A DNA stretch of 64,000 nt from Nematostella vectensis (GCF_932526225.1 NC_064042.1:16734751-16798750); one strand, 5' to 3'. Shown: positions 1 to 8,102, counted from the first letter of the stretch. The notes: a model not told the origin generated them from the letters alone. Numbers and translations are program-made.

Positions 1-25
1 TTCGTTTTCAAAAGAAAAAAAATTG

Positions 26-111
26 TGCCCCGTGTGAGGATCAAACTCACGACCTTCAGATTTCTAGATTTGATTATGAGATTGACGCGCTGCCTACTGC
101 GCTAACGAGGC
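26..111 (-). pseudogene. tRNA-Met(CAU) copy 1, degraded
   Basis: This copy has C56T in the T loop, which breaks the B-box core and the G19-C56 contact, and G30A, which unpairs the anticodon stem. The acceptor stem and intron ATCAAATCTAGAA are normal. Confidence 0.75.
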
Positions 112-200
112 CAACCTGAAAAATGTGTCTTCTCTATGCGTGTATGTGGTGTTTTCGTCAAACCGGTCATAGAGTCATTCGTTTTCAAAAGAAAAAAATA

Positions 201-286
201 TGCCCTGTGTGAGGATCGAACTCACGACCTTCATATTTCTAAATCAGATTATGAGACTGACGCACTGCCTACTGCGCTAACGAGGC
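201..286 (-). pseudogene. tRNA-Met(CAU) copy 2, degraded
   Basis: G68A mismatches the acceptor stem and C40A mismatches the anticodon stem; C23T leaves a wobble in the D stem. The intron is the divergent form ATCTGATTTAGAA, still 13 nt. Confidence 0.75.
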
Positions 287-375
287 TAACATGAGAAATG
301 TGTCTTCTCTATGCGTGTTTGTGGTGTTTTCGTCAAACCGGTCATAGAGTCATTCGTTTTCAAAAGAAAAAAATA

Positions 376-461
376 TGCCCCGTCTGAGGATTGAACTCAC
401 GACATTCAGATTTCTACATTCGATTATGATACTGACGCGCTGCCTACTGCGCTAACGAGGC
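376..461 (-). pseudogene. tRNA-Met(CAU) copy 3, degraded
   Basis: C65G opens the base of the T stem, G57A hits the B box, G45T alters the variable loop, and C32A removes the base expected to pair with the intron. The anticodon is still CAT. Confidence 0.75.
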
Positions 462-550
462 CAACATGAGAAAAGTGTCTTCTCTATGCGTGTTAGTTGT
501 GTTTTTTGTCAAACCGCTCATAGAGCCATTCGTTTTCAAAAGAAAAAATA

Positions 551-636
551 TGCCCCGTGTGATGATCGAACTCACTACCTTCAGATTTCTAGATTTGATT
601 ATGAGACTGACGCGCTGCCTACTGCGCTAACGAGGC
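551..636 (-). tRNA. tRNA-Met(CAU) copy 4, altered
   Basis: C61A opens the top T-stem pair and falls in the B box; C48A changes the variable loop. Acceptor, D and anticodon arms match the reference. Function is doubtful. Confidence 0.7.
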
Positions 637-726
637 CAACATGAGAAAAGTCTCTTCTCTATGCGTGTTTGTTGTGTTTTTTGTCAAACCGCTGAAAGAG
701 TCATTCGTTTTCAAAAGAAAAAAATG

Positions 727-812
727 TACCCCGTGTGAGGATCGAACTCACGACCTTCAGATTTCTAGATTTCATTATGAGACTGACGCGCTGCCTATTG
801 CGCTAACGACGC
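727..812 (-). pseudogene. tRNA-Met(CAU) copy 5, degraded
   Basis: C3G makes a G-G clash with base 70, C72T leaves a G-T end pair, and G15A changes the A box. The intron starts ATG instead of ATC. Confidence 0.7.
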
Positions 813-901
813 CTACATGGGAAATGTGCCTTTTCTATGCGTGTTTGTGGTGTTTTCGTCAAACCGTTCATAGAGTCTTTCGTTTTCAAAAGAAAAAAAT
901 A

Positions 902-987
902 TGACCCGTGTGAGGATCGATCTCACGACCTTCAGATTTGTACATTTGATTATGAGACTGACGCGCTGCCTACTGCGCTAACGAGGC
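902..987 (-). tRNA. tRNA-Met(CAU) copy 6, altered
   Basis: G71T mismatches C2 and T54A changes the T loop. The intron is ATCAAATGTACAA, so the usual G three bases from its 3' end is C. Confidence 0.65.
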
Positions 988-1077
988 CAACCTGAAAAAT
1001 GTGTCTTCTCTATGCGTGTTTGTGGTGTTTTTGTCAAACCGGTCATAGAGTCATTCGTTTTCAAAAGAAAAAAAATA

Positions 1078-1163
1078 TGCCCTGTGTGAGGATCGAAATC
1101 ACGACCTTCATATTTCTAAATCAGATTATGAGACTGACGCGCTGCCTATTGCGCTAACGACGC
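1078..1163 (-). pseudogene. tRNA-Met(CAU) copy 7, degraded
   Basis: This copy combines G68A, G53T, C40A, G15A and C3G, leaving mismatches in the acceptor, T and anticodon stems. The intron is the ATCTGATTTAGAA form. Confidence 0.75.
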
Positions 1164-1251
1164 CTACATGGAAAATGTGTCTTCTCTATGTGTGTTTGTG
1201 GTGTTTTTGTCAAACCGGTCATAGAGTCATTCGTTTTCAAAAGAAAAAATA

Positions 1252-1337
1252 TGCCCCGTGTGAGGATCGAACTCACTACCTTCAGATTTCTAGATTTGAT
1301 TATGAGACTGACGCGCTGCCTACTGCGCTAACGAGGC
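1252..1337 (-). tRNA. tRNA-Met(CAU) copy 8, near intact
   Basis: The only change from the reference body is C48A in the variable loop. A box, B box, all stems, C32 and intron ATCAAATCTAGAA are intact. Confidence 0.85.
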
Positions 1338-1427
1338 CAACATGAGAAAAGTCTCTTCTCTATGCGTGTTTGTTGTGTTTTTTGTCAAACCGGTCATAGA
1401 GTCATTCGTTTTCAAAAGAAAAAAATA

Positions 1428-1513
1428 TGCCCTGTGTGAGGATCGAACTCACGACCTTCATATTTCTAAATCAGATTATGAGACTGACGCGCTGCCTACT
1501 GCGCTAACGAGGC
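1428..1513 (-). pseudogene. tRNA-Met(CAU) copy 9, degraded
   Basis: Same family as copy 2: G68A, C40A and intron ATCTGATTTAGAA, but the D stem is normal. Confidence 0.75.
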
Positions 1514-1602
1514 TAACATGAGAAATGTGTCTTCTCTATGCGTGTTTGTGGTGTTTTCGTCAAACCGGTCATAGGGTCATTCGTTTTCAAAAGAAAAAAA
1601 TA

Positions 1603-1688
1603 TGCCCCGTCTGAGGATTGAACTCACGACCTTCAGATTTCTAGATTTCATTATGAGACTGACGCGCTGCCTATTGCGCTAACGACGC
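1603..1688 (-). pseudogene. tRNA-Met(CAU) copy 10, degraded
   Basis: C65G, G57A, G15A and C3G damage both control boxes and two stems. This copy looks like a join of the copy 3 type (3' half) and copy 5 type (5' half). Confidence 0.75.
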
Positions 1689-1777
1689 CTACATGGGAAA
1701 TGTGCCTTTTCTATGCGTGTTTGTGGTGTTTTCGTCAAACCGTTCATAGAGTCTTTCGTTTTCAAAAGAAAAAAATA

Positions 1778-1863
1778 TGACCCGTGTGAGGATCGATCTC
1801 ACGACCTTCAGATTTGTACATTTGATTATGAGACTGACGCGCTGCCTACTGCGCTAACGAGGC
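1778..1863 (-). tRNA. tRNA-Met(CAU) copy 11, altered
   Basis: It repeats copy 6 (G71T, T54A, intron ending ACAA) two lines of descent away: copies 5-7 and 10-12 are successive versions of the same trio. Confidence 0.65.
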
Positions 1864-1953
1864 CAACCTGAAAAATGTGTCTTCTCTATGCGTGTTTGTG
1901 GTGTTTTCGTCAAACCGGTCATAGAGACATTCGTTTTCAAAAGAAAAAAAATA

Positions 1954-2039
1954 TGCCCTGTGTGAGGATCGAAATCACGACCTTCATATTTCTAAATCAG
2001 ATTATAAGACTGACGCGCTGCCTATTGCGCTAACGACGC
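1954..2039 (-). pseudogene. tRNA-Met relative with anticodon UAU
   Basis: C34T turns the anticodon from CAU to UAU, which would read the isoleucine codon AUA. The copy also has G68A, G53T, C40A, G15A and C3G, so a functional tRNA is unlikely. It is the only UAU copy I found. Confidence 0.75.
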
Positions 2040-2127
2040 CTACATGGAAAATGTGTCTTCTCTATGTGTGTTTGTGGTGTTTTTGTCAAACCGGTCATAG
2101 AGTCATTCGTTTTCAAAAGAAAAAATA

Positions 2128-2213
2128 TGCCCCGTTTGAGGATCGAACTCACGACATTCAGATTTCTACATTCGATTATGATATTGACGCGCCGCCTACT
2201 GCGCTAATGAGGC
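2128..2213 (-). pseudogene. tRNA-Met(CAU) copy 13, degraded
   Basis: C65A, G45T, C32A, G30A, A21G and G6A are present. This looks like the ancestor of the CAG-anticodon monomer (compare 4232..4317), before base 36 changed. Confidence 0.75.
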
Positions 2214-2302
2214 CAACATGAGAAATGTGTCTTCTCTATGTGTGTTTGTGGTGTTTTGTCAAACCGGTCATAGAGTCATTCGTTTTCAAAAGAAAAAAAA
2301 TA

Positions 2303-2388
2303 TGCCCCGTGTGAGGATCGAACTCATGACCTTCAGATTTCTACATTTGATTATGAGACTGGCGCGCTGCCTACTGCGCTAACGAGGC
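2303..2388 (-). tRNA. tRNA-Met(CAU) copy 14, altered
   Basis: G49A unpairs the bottom of the T stem and T27C unpairs the bottom of the anticodon stem. Control boxes, C32 and terminator are intact. Confidence 0.7.
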
Positions 2389-2478
2389 TAACATGAGAAA
2401 TGTGTCTTCTCTATGCGTGTTTGTGGTGTTTTCGTCAAACCGGTCATAGAGTCATTCGTTTTCAAAAGAAAAAAAATA

Positions 2479-2564
2479 TGCCCCGTGTGAGGATCGAACT
2501 CACGACCTTCAGATTTCTACATTTGATTATGAGACTGACGCGCTGCCTACTGCGCTAGCGAGGC
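2479..2564 (-). tRNA. tRNA-Met(CAU) copy 15, near intact
   Basis: T7C is the only change and gives a C-A mismatch at the acceptor base. Intron is ATCAAATGTAGAA. Confidence 0.85.
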
Positions 2565-2653
2565 CAACCTGAGAAATGTGTCTTCTCTATGCGTGTTTGT
2601 GGTATTTTCTTCAAACCGGTCATAGAGTCATACGTTTTCAAAAGAAAAAAATA

Positions 2654-2739
2654 TGCCCCGTGTGAGGATCGAACTCACGACCTTCAGATTTCTACATTTG
2701 ATTATGAGACTGACGCGCTGCCTACTGCGCTAACGAGGC
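2654..2739 (-). tRNA. tRNA-Met(CAU) copy 16, intact
   Basis: All mature bases equal the reference. Intron ATCAAATGTAGAA keeps the G that can pair with C32. A T-run follows the gene after two bases. Confidence 0.92.
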
Positions 2740-2829
2740 CAACATGAGAAATGGGTCTTTTCTATGCGTGTTTGTGGTGCTTTCGTCAAACCGCTCATAG
2801 AGTCATTCGTTTTCAAAATAAAAAAAATA

Positions 2830-2915
2830 TGCCCCGTTTGAGGATCGAACTCATGACCTTCAGATTTCTACATTTGATTATGAGACTGACGCTCTGTCTA
2901 CTGCGCTAACGAGGC
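2830..2915 (-). pseudogene. tRNA-Met(CAU) copy 17, degraded
   Basis: C65A and G49A open the T stem, while G19A and C23A disrupt the D arm and A box. This monomer is private to the left part of the window. Confidence 0.75.
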
Positions 2916-3003
2916 CAACATGAGAAATGCGTCTTCTCTATGTGTGTCTGTGGTGTTTTCTTCAAACCGGTCATAGAGTCATTCGTTTTGAAAAAAAAAA
3001 ATG

Positions 3004-3089
3004 TGCCCCGTGTGATGATCGAACTCACGACCTTCAGATTTCTAGATTTGATTATGATACTGACGCGCTTCCTACTGCGCTAACAAGGC
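3004..3089 (-). tRNA. tRNA-Met(CAU) copy 18, altered
   Basis: C61A, C32A, C20A and C5T (G-T wobble) are present. Its T-run is unusually long because the usual interrupting C is absent. Confidence 0.65.
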
Positions 3090-3177
3090 CAACATAAGAA
3101 ATGTGTCTTCTCTATGCGTGTTTGTGGTGTTTTCGTCAAACCGGTCATAGAGTCATTCGTTTTCAAAAGAAAAAATA

Positions 3178-3263
3178 TGCCCCGTTTGAGGATCGAACTC
3201 ACGACCTTCAGATTTCTAGATTTGATTATGAAACTGACGCGCTGCCTATTGCGCTAACGACGC
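3178..3263 (-). pseudogene. tRNA-Met(CAU) copy 19, degraded
   Basis: C65A, C32T, G15A and C3G. C32T could still wobble-pair with the intron G. The acceptor and T-stem mismatches argue against function. Confidence 0.7.
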
Positions 3264-3351
3264 CTACATGGGAAATGTGCCTTTTCTATTCGTGTTTGTG
3301 GTGTTTTCGTCAAACCGGTCATAGAGTCTTTCGTTTTCAAAAGAAAAAATA

Positions 3352-3437
3352 TGCCCCGTGTGAGGATCGAGCTCACGACCTTCAGATTTCTACATTTGAT
3401 TATGAGACTGACGCGCTGCCTACTGCGCTAACGAGGC
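3352..3437 (-). tRNA. tRNA-Met(CAU) copy 20, near intact
   Basis: T54C in the T loop is the only change. It weakens the T54-A58 contact and one B-box base. Confidence 0.8.
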
Positions 3438-3526
3438 CAACATGAGAAATGCGTCTTTTCTATGCGTGTTTGTGGTGTTTTCGTCAAACCGCTCATAGAG
3501 TCATTTGTTTTCAAAAGAGAAAAATA

Positions 3527-3612
3527 TGCCCCGCGTGAGGATCGAACTCAAGACCTTCAGATTTCTACATTCGATTATGAGACTGACGCGCTGCCTACTG
3601 CGCTAACGAAGC
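3527..3612 (-). tRNA. tRNA-Met(CAU) copy 21, altered
   Basis: G49T mismatches C65; A66G and C3T leave wobble pairs. Intron ATCGAATGTAGAA and C32 are intact. The terminator T-run is T5. Confidence 0.75.
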
Positions 3613-3703
3613 CAACATGAGAAAAGTGTATTCTCTATGCGTGTTTGTGGTGTTTTTTTTTCAAACCGGTCATAGAGTCAATCGTTTTCAAAAGAATAAA
3701 ATA

Positions 3704-3789
3704 TGCCCCGTGTGAGGATCGAACTCACGACCTTCAGATTTCTACATTTGATTATGAGACTGACACGCTGCCTACTGCGCTAGCGAGGC
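3704..3789 (-). tRNA. tRNA-Met(CAU) copy 22, altered
   Basis: T7C (C-A mismatch) and C25T (G-T wobble). The downstream T-run is broken to T4 by an A, the weakest terminator type of the array. Confidence 0.75.
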
Positions 3790-3879
3790 CAACCTGAGAA
3801 ATGTGTCTTCTCTATACGTGTTTGTGGTGTTTTTGTCAAACCGGTCATAGAGTCATTCGTTTTCAAAAGAAAAAAAATA

Positions 3880-3965
3880 TTCCCCGTGTGAGGATCGAAC
3901 TCACGACCTTCAGATTTCTAGATTTGAGTATGAGACTGACGCGCTACCTACTGCGCTAACGAGGC
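3880..3965 (-). tRNA. tRNA-Met(CAU) copy 23, altered
   Basis: C72A leaves the first acceptor pair as G-A. C20T restores the GTAGGTAGC form known from a vertebrate tRNA-Met. The intron is CTCAAATCTAGAA. Confidence 0.75.
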
Positions 3966-4057
3966 CAACATGAGAAAAGTGTCTTCTCTATGCGTGTTTG
4001 TTGTGTTTTTTGTCAAACCGCTCATAGAGTCATTCGTTTTCAAAAGAAAAAAAAATG

Positions 4058-4143
4058 TGCCCCGTGTGAGGATCGAACTCACGACCTTCAGATTTCTAGA
4101 TTTGATTATGATACTGACGCGCTTCCTACTGCGCTAACAAGGC
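4058..4143 (-). tRNA. tRNA-Met(CAU) copy 24, altered
   Basis: C32A, C20A and C5T (wobble). Stems hold, but A32 cannot make the pyrimidine-purine pair expected with the intron. Confidence 0.75.
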
Positions 4144-4231
4144 CAACATAAGAAATGTGTCTTCTCTATGCGTGTTTGTGGTGTTTTCGTCAAACCGGTC
4201 ATAGAGTCATTCGTTTTCAAAAGAAAAAATA

Positions 4232-4317
4232 TGCCCCGTTTGAGGATCGAACTCACGACATTCAGATTTCTACATTCGATTCTGATATTGACGCGCCGCC
4301 TACTGCGCTAACGAGGC
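4232..4317 (-). pseudogene. tRNA-Met relative with anticodon CAG
   Basis: T36G makes the anticodon CAG, which would read leucine CUG. C32A, G30A, A21G, G45T and C65A accompany it. First of 26 CAG copies in the window. Confidence 0.8.
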
Positions 4318-4407
4318 CAACCTGAAAAATGTGTCTTCTCTATGCGTGTTTGTGGTGTTTTCGTCAAACCGGTCATAGAGTCATTCGTTTTCAAAAGAAA
4401 AGAAATA

Positions 4408-4493
4408 TGCCCCGTGTGAGGATCGAACTCACGACCTTCAGATTTCTACATTTGATTATGAGACTGACGCGCTGCCTACTGCGCTAACGAGGC
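4408..4493 (-). tRNA. tRNA-Met(CAU) copy 26, intact
   Basis: The mature sequence equals the reference; intron is ATCAAATGTAGAA. The T-run is interrupted to T3-C-T4. Confidence 0.9.
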
Positions 4494-4582
4494 TAACATG
4501 AGAAATGTGTCTTCTCTATGCGTGTTTGTGGTGTTTTCGTCAAACCGGTCATAGAGTCATTCGTTTTCAAAAGAAAAAAATA

Positions 4583-4668
4583 TGCCCCGTTTAAGGATCG
4601 AACTCACGACATTCAGATTTCTACATTCGATTGTGATACTGACGCGCTGCCTACTGCGCTAACGAGGC
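4583..4668 (-). pseudogene. tRNA-Met relative with anticodon CAC
   Basis: T36C makes the anticodon CAC, which would read valine GUG. C32A, G45T, C63T and C65A go with it. First of 13 CAC copies. Confidence 0.8.
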
Positions 4669-4760
4669 CAACATGAGAAAAGTGTCTTCTCTATGCGTGT
4701 TTGTTGTGTTTTTTGTCAAACCGCTCATAGAGTCATTCGTTTTCAAAAGAAAAAAAATTG

Positions 4761-4846
4761 TGCCCCGTGTGAGGATCGAACTCACGACCTTCAGATGTCT
4801 AGATTTGATTATGAGACTGACGCGCTGCCTATTGCGCTAACGACGC
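4761..4846 (-). tRNA. tRNA-Met(CAU) copy 28, altered (Q type)
   Basis: C3G clashes with G70 and G15A changes the A box; the intron ends GAC instead of GAA. This Q-type monomer recurs at 5992, 8632, 21133, 22367, 24477, 27117, 36446, 37680, 46666, 49483, 59703 and 62346. Confidence 0.75.
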
Positions 4847-4934
4847 CTACATGGGAAATGTGCCTTTTCTATTCGTGTTTGTGGTGTTTTCGTCAAACCG
4901 GTCATAGAGTCTTTCGTTTTCAAAAGAAAAAATA

Positions 4935-5020
4935 TGCCCCGTCTGAGGATTGAGCTCACGACCTTAAGATTTCTACATTTGATTATGAGACTGACGCGCT
5001 GCCTACTGCGCTAACGAGGC
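4935..5020 (-). pseudogene. tRNA-Met(CAU) copy 29, degraded
   Basis: C65G, G57A, T54C and G42T damage the T arm, B box and anticodon stem. It always follows a Q-type gene in the array. Confidence 0.8.
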
Positions 5021-5110
5021 CAACCTGAGAAATGTGTCTTCTCTATACGTGTTTGTGGTGTTTTTGTCAAACCGGTCATAGAGTCATTTGTTTTCAAAAG
5101 AAAAAAAATA

Positions 5111-5196
5111 TTCCCCGTGTGAGGATCGAACTCACGACCTTCAGATTTCTAGATTTGAGTATGAGACTGACGCGCTACCTACTGCGCTAACGAGGC
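5111..5196 (-). tRNA. tRNA-Met(CAU) copy 30, altered
   Basis: Identical in type to copy 23: C72A, C20T, intron CTCAAATCTAGAA. Confidence 0.75.
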
Positions 5197-5288
5197 CAAC
5201 ATGAGAAAAGTGTCTTCTCTATGCGTGTTTGTTGTGTTTTTTGTCAAACCGCTCATAGAGTCATTCGTTTTCAAAAGAAAAAAAAATG

Positions 5289-5374
5289 TGCCCCGTGTGA
5301 GGATCGAACTCACGACCTTCAGATTTCTAGATTTGATTATGATACTGACGCGCTTCCTACTGCGCTAACAAGGC
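5289..5374 (-). tRNA. tRNA-Met(CAU) copy 31, altered
   Basis: Same type as copy 24 (C32A, C20A, C5T). Copies 30-33 therefore repeat copies 23-26, a 7-unit step of about 1.23 kb. Confidence 0.75.
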
Positions 5375-5462
5375 CAACATAAGAAATGTGTCTTCTCTAT
5401 GCGTGTTTGTGGTGTTTTCGTCAAACCGGTCATAGAGTCATTCGTTTTCAAAAGAAAAAATA

Positions 5463-5548
5463 TGCCCCGTTTGAGGATCGAACTCACGACATTCAGATTT
5501 CTACATTCGATTCTGATATTGACGCGCCGCCTACTGCGCTAACGAGGC
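5463..5548 (-). pseudogene. tRNA-Met relative with anticodon CAG, copy 32
   Basis: Same changes as the CAG copy at 4232..4317, including A21G and C65A. Confidence 0.8.
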
Positions 5549-5638
5549 CAACCAGAAAAATGTGTCTTCATTATGCGTGTTTGTGGTGTTTTCGTCAAAC
5601 CGGTCATAGAGTCATTCGTTTTCAAAAGAAAAGAAATA

Positions 5639-5724
5639 TGCCCCGTGTGAGGATCGAACTCACGACCTTCAGATTTCTACATTTGATTATGAGACTGACG
5701 CGCTGCCTACTGCGCTAACGAGGC
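5639..5724 (-). tRNA. tRNA-Met(CAU) copy 33, intact
   Basis: The mature body equals the reference; intron ATCAAATGTAGAA. The adjoining spacer on the lower-coordinate side carries the rare CTTCATTATG variant. Confidence 0.9.
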
Positions 5725-5813
5725 TAACATGAGAAATGTGTCTTCTCTATGCGTGTTTGTGGTGTTTTCGTCAAACCGGTCATAGAGTCATTCGTTTTCA
5801 AAAGAAAAAAATA

Positions 5814-5899
5814 TGCCCCGTCTAAGGATCGAACTCACGACATTCAGATTTCTACATTCGATTCTGATATTGACGCGCTGCCTACTGCGCTAACGAGGC
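5814..5899 (-). pseudogene. tRNA-Met relative with anticodon CAG, second subtype
   Basis: CAG anticodon with C32A and G30A, but joined to a T stem with C63T and C65G and without A21G. It looks like a recombinant between the CAG monomer and the monomer type seen at 44021..44106. Confidence 0.8.
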
Positions 5900-5991
5900 C
5901 AACATGAGAAAAGTGTCTTCTCTATGCGTGTTTGTTGTGTTTTTTGTCAAACCGCTCATAGAGTCATTCGTTTTCAAAAGAAAAAAAATTG

Positions 5992-6077
5992 TGCCCCGTG
6001 TGAGGATCGAACTCACGACCTTCAGATTTCTAGATTTGATTATGAGACTGACGCGCTGCCTATTGCGCTAACGACGC
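5992..6077 (-). tRNA. tRNA-Met(CAU) copy 35, Q type
   Basis: G15A and C3G as in other Q-type copies; intron ATCAAATCTAGAA. This gene is the left landmark of the first 2,640-bp repeat. Confidence 0.75.
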
Positions 6078-6165
6078 CTACATGGGAAATGTGCCTTTTC
6101 TATTCGTGTTTGTGGTGTTTTCGTCAAACCGGTCATAGAGTCTTTCGTTTTCAAAAGAAAAAATA

Positions 6166-6251
6166 TGCCCCGTCTGAGGATTGAGCTCACGACCTTAAGA
6201 TTTCTACATTTGATTATGAGACTGACGCGCTGCCTACTGCGCTAACGAGGC
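6166..6251 (-). pseudogene. tRNA-Met(CAU) copy 36, degraded
   Basis: C65G, G57A, T54C and G42T, the same set as copy 29. Confidence 0.8.
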
Positions 6252-6340
6252 CAACCTGAAAAATGTGTCTTCTCTATGCGTGTTTGTGGTGTTTTCGTCA
6301 AACCGGTCATAGAGTCATTCGTTTTCAATAGAAAAAAATA

Positions 6341-6427
6341 TGCCCTGTGTGAGGATCGAACTCACGAAGCTTCATATTTCTAAATCAGATTATGAGACTG
6401 ACGCGCTGCCTACTGCGCTAACGAGGC
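6341..6427 (-). pseudogene. tRNA-Met(CAU) copy 37, 87 bp with variable-loop insertion
   Basis: One extra base sits at the variable loop and creates an AAGCTT site. G68A, C40A and intron ATCTGATTTAGAA also occur. Further 87-bp copies start at 8981, 12680, 22716, 24826, 27466 and 38029. Confidence 0.8.
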
Positions 6428-6516
6428 TAACATAAGTAATGTGTCTTCTCTATGCGTGTTTGTGGTGTTTTCGTCAAACCAGTCATAGAGTCATTCGTTT
6501 TCAAAAGAAAAAAATA

Positions 6517-6602
6517 TGCCCCGTCTGAGGATCGAACTCACGACATTCAGATTTCTACATTCGATTATGAGACTGACGCGCTGCCTACTGCGCTAACGAG
6601 GC
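6517..6602 (-). tRNA. tRNA-Met(CAU) copy 38, altered
   Basis: C65G opens the T-stem base and G45T changes the variable loop. C32 and intron ATCGAATGTAGAA are intact. Confidence 0.75.
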
Positions 6603-6690
6603 CAACATGAGAAATGCGTCTTTTCTATGCGTGTTTGTGGTGTTTTCGTCAAACCGGTCATAGAGTCTTTCGTTTTCAAAAGAAAAAATA

Positions 6691-6776
6691 TGCCCCGTGT
6701 GAGGATCGAACTCACAACTTTAAGATTTCTACATTCGATTATGATATTGACGCTCCGCCTACTGCGCTAACGAGGC
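6691..6776 (-). pseudogene. tRNA-Met(CAU) copy 39, heavily degraded
   Basis: C48T, G45A, G42T, C32A, G30A, C23A and A21G make this the most diverged monomer type. Anticodon CAT survives. Confidence 0.8.
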
Positions 6777-6866
6777 CAACATGAAAAATATGTCTTCTCT
6801 ATGCGTGTTTGTGGTGTTTTCGTCAAACCGGTCATAGAGTCATTCGTTTTCAAAAGAAAAAAAATA

Positions 6867-6952
6867 TGCCCCGTGTGAGGATCGAACTCACGACCTTCAG
6901 ATTTCTACATTTGATTATGAGACTGACGCGCTGCCTACTGCGCTAACGAGGC
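6867..6952 (-). tRNA. tRNA-Met(CAU) copy 40, intact
   Basis: Mature bases equal the reference; intron ATCAAATGTAGAA; T8 terminator two bases beyond the gene. Confidence 0.92.
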
Positions 6953-7042
6953 TAACATGAGAAATGTGTCTTCTCTATGCGTGTTTGTGGTGTTTTCGTC
7001 AAACCGGTCATAGAGTCATTAGTTTTCAAAAGAAAAAAAATA

Positions 7043-7128
7043 TGCCCCGTCTGAGGATCGAACTCACAACATTCAGATTTCTACATTCGATTATGATACT
7101 GACGCGCTGCCTACTGCGCTAACGAGGC
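7043..7128 (-). tRNA. tRNA-Met(CAU) copy 41, altered
   Basis: C65G, C48T, G45T and C32A. Control boxes are mostly intact, but splicing is doubtful without C32. Confidence 0.7.
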
Positions 7129-7219
7129 CAACATGAGAAAAGTGTCTTCTCTATGCGTGTTTGTTGTGTTTTTTGTCAAACCGCTCATAGAGTCATTCGT
7201 TTTCAAAAGAAAAAAAATG

Positions 7220-7305
7220 TGCCTCTTGTGAGGATCGAACTCACGACCTTCAGATTTCTAGATTTGATTATGAGACTGACGCGCTGCCTACTGCGCTAAC
7301 GAGGC
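7220..7305 (-). pseudogene. tRNA-Met(CAU) copy 42, acceptor damaged
   Basis: C67A mismatches G6; G69A pairs normally with T4. Later copies of this monomer keep C67A but not G69A, so G69A is private. Confidence 0.7.
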
Positions 7306-7394
7306 CAACATGAGAAATGCGTCTTTTCTATGCGTGTTTGTGGTGTTTTCGTCAAACCGCTCATAGAGTCATTTGTTTTCAAAAGAGAAAAATA

Positions 7395-7480
7395 TGCCCC
7401 GCGTGAGGATCGAACTCAAGACCTTCAGATTTCTACATTCGATTATGAGACTGACGCGCTGCCTACTGCGCTAACGAGGC
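7395..7480 (-). tRNA. tRNA-Met(CAU) copy 43, altered
   Basis: A66G (wobble) and G49T (mismatch), the same type as copy 21 but with normal C3. Confidence 0.75.
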
Positions 7481-7571
7481 CAACATGAGAAAAGTGTATT
7501 CTCTATGCGTGTTTGTGGTGTTTTTTTGTCAAACCGGTCATAGAGTCAATCGTTTTCAAAAGAATAAAATA

Positions 7572-7657
7572 TGCCCCGTGTGAGGATCGAACTCACGACC
7601 TTCAGATTTCTACATTTGATTATGAGACTGACACGCTGCCTACTGCGCTAGCGAGGC
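7572..7657 (-). tRNA. tRNA-Met(CAU) copy 44, altered
   Basis: C25T and T7C with the broken T4 terminator, as in copy 22. Confidence 0.75.
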
Positions 7658-7747
7658 CAACCTGAGAAATGTGTCTTCTCTATACGTGTTTGTGGTGTTT
7701 TCGTCAAACCGGTCATAGAGTCATTCGTTTTCAAAAGAAAAAAAATA

Positions 7748-7833
7748 TGCCCCGTGTGAGGATCGAACTCACGACCTTCAGATTTCTAGATTTGAGTATG
7801 AGAATGACGCGCTACCTACTTCGCTAACGAGGC
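7748..7833 (-). tRNA. tRNA-Met(CAU) copy 45, altered
   Basis: C13A mismatches G22 in the D stem and alters the A box; G30T is private to this copy. Intron is CTCAAATCTAGAA and C20T is present. Confidence 0.7.
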
Positions 7834-7924
7834 CAACATGAGAAAAGTGTCTTCTCTATGCGTGTTTGTTGTGTTTTTTGTCAAACCGGTCATAGAGTCA
7901 TTCGTTTTCAAAAGAAAAAAAATA

Positions 7925-8010
7925 TGCCCCGTGTGAGGATCGAACTCACGACCTTCAGATTTCTAGATTTGAGTATGAGACTGACGCGCTGCCTACTGCG
8001 CTAACGAGGC
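7925..8010 (-). tRNA. tRNA-Met(CAU) copy 46, intact
   Basis: Mature body equals the reference; intron is CTCAAATCTAGAA, which retains the G for pairing with C32. Confidence 0.9.
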
Positions 8011-8102
8011 CAACATGAGAAAAGTATCTTCTCTATGCGTGTTTGTTGTGTTTTTTGTTTAACCGCTCATAGAGTCATTCGTTTTCAAAAGAAAAAAAAA
8101 TG

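Noticed and set aside
641-904. Plus-strand open frames of 86-114 codons repeated throughout the window
   Set aside because: They read through antisense tRNA bodies and spacers, shift frame with A-run length and 176-bp units, lack any domain, and exist only because the repeats are stop-poor in that frame.
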